Positions 19,871 through 20,156 of a stretch of DNA of 20,156 nt are shown piece after piece. The notes beneath the pieces are model-generated. The model searched no databases and was not told where the DNA came from. It saw nothing but the letters and a program-made list of their open reading frames with translations. Every line of letters begins with the position of its first letter. Within the stretch, counting starts at the first letter, position 1. The stretch is from positions 1-20,156 of the forward strand of contig NZ_CP071956.1 of assembly GCF_017603965.1 (NCBI RefSeq). The letters run 5' to 3'. The position numbers and the translations under genes were made by a program. Origin of the DNA: Xanthomonas fragariae (GTDB taxonomy: Bacteria; Pseudomonadota; Gammaproteobacteria; Xanthomonadales; Xanthomonadaceae).

Positions 19871-20156
19871 TGGTCACCCGATCAATGAGGGATTGAATCA
19901 GCGTGTCGGCCTGGTCGTTCAGGCCCGCAAAGCGGGTTTCGGTGACGCTGTGGCCGGTGTTCTGCGCCTGGCGGTAGGCGGGGCGGTCGCGCAGGGAGCC
20001 GGCCAGCACGTCATAGCCGGCTTCTTCCAGGTAGGCCCTGGCGGCCGCCTCCTCGGCGTTCGTGCCGATCCGGTTCAAGGCGAAGGCCAAGCGCTCCTTG
20101 GGAATGCCGGCCTTGGTCAACGCGTGGAACTCGCGCACCGCTGGGATGAGGTCATC
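19863..20156 (-). CDS. parA: ParA partition ATPase, C-terminal part
   Basis: Reads DDLIPAVREFHALTKAGIPK, then ERLAFALNRIGTNAEEAAAR, AYLEEAGYDVLAGSLRDRPA, YRQAQNTGHSVTETRFAGLN, ending DRVTNG. LAFALNRI and GSLRDRPAYRQA are the C-terminal ParA motifs. It continues the N-terminal half at 338-1 in sense (PSGAS|R|DDLIP), but with one base missing at the join. It overlaps the parB-like gene by 8 bases. Confidence 0.9.
   Translation of the reverse strand, partial: DDLIPAVREFHALTKAGIPKERLAFALNRIGTNAEEAAARAYLEEAGYDVLAGSLRDRPAYRQAQNTGHSVTETRFAGLNDQADTLIQSLIDRVTNG

Noticed and set aside
1..20156. Antibiotic-resistance genes, integrons, tRNA or rRNA genes
   Set aside because: Looked for on both strands; none recognised.

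Overview
The window reads as a small mobilizable plasmid, very probably the whole circle. The first 338 bases encode the N-terminal half of a ParA partition ATPase (minus strand) and the last 294 bases encode its C-terminal half. The halves join at the ends with the phase wrong by one base. There is no ribosomal, tRNA or housekeeping gene. High GC, Xanthomonas- and Burkholderia-like coding style, a Q-rich-tailed nuclease effector, and IS5/IS3/Tn3 debris suggest a beta- or gammaproteobacterial host, perhaps Xanthomonadales. The host is inferred; no marker gene proves it.

Layout. Maintenance backbone, minus strand, running across the ends: a 173-aa protein, a serine resolvase and a small ORF (1741 to 449), then parA, a ribbon-helix-helix partner (parB-like) and a parC-like gene (338 through the ends to 19102), a hairpin terminator, a probable oriV, and a primase-like RepA (18895 to 17570). 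This repA-parABC plan resembles IncP-6-type replicons (inference). Both ends of the par operon carry the same CTAGATAGC-type repeats, including a 35-bp palindrome over the parB stop codon.

Plus strand, 2207-5731: an orphan piece of an IncI1/Dot-Icm-type (I-type) conjugation system. It holds a small membrane protein, a TraX-like protein, a DotA/TraY-family protein, and a small membrane protein in the position of the IncI1 surface-exclusion gene. It ends in a very strong terminator. No other type IV secretion gene is present.

5770-7275: decayed sequence, two small hypothetical ORFs, and a RelE/ParE toxin with an RHH antitoxin, followed by a broken stability-determinant-like gene. 7350-11090: mobilization region with a MobP relaxase (LPD7 C-terminus), a MobC/NikA-like RHH protein, an oriT with an inverted repeat and a YATCCTG|Y-type nic site, and a divergent plus-strand operon beginning with a TraK-like ORF and ending with a small membrane protein.

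11124-15278: a gene cut by a truncated IS3-family element, then (minus strand, one operon reading from 15278) a large toxin-like protein with a PD-(D/E)XK nuclease core and glutamine-rich tail, its probable immunity protein, and a coiled-coil/one-TM protein. 15374-16968: transposon debris: an IS5-family tail, a gene carried between IS256-type inverted repeats with no transposase, and two nested Tn3-type ends. 17083-17418: a YecR-like lipoprotein.

Working model: the plasmid replicates and partitions with repA-parABC, resolves multimers with the serine recombinase, holds on with a toxin-antitoxin pair, and moves by borrowing a helper conjugation machine. The traX-traY-exclusion block may retune a helper I-type machine, and the toxin-immunity pair may give its host a weapon delivered by a secretion system encoded elsewhere.
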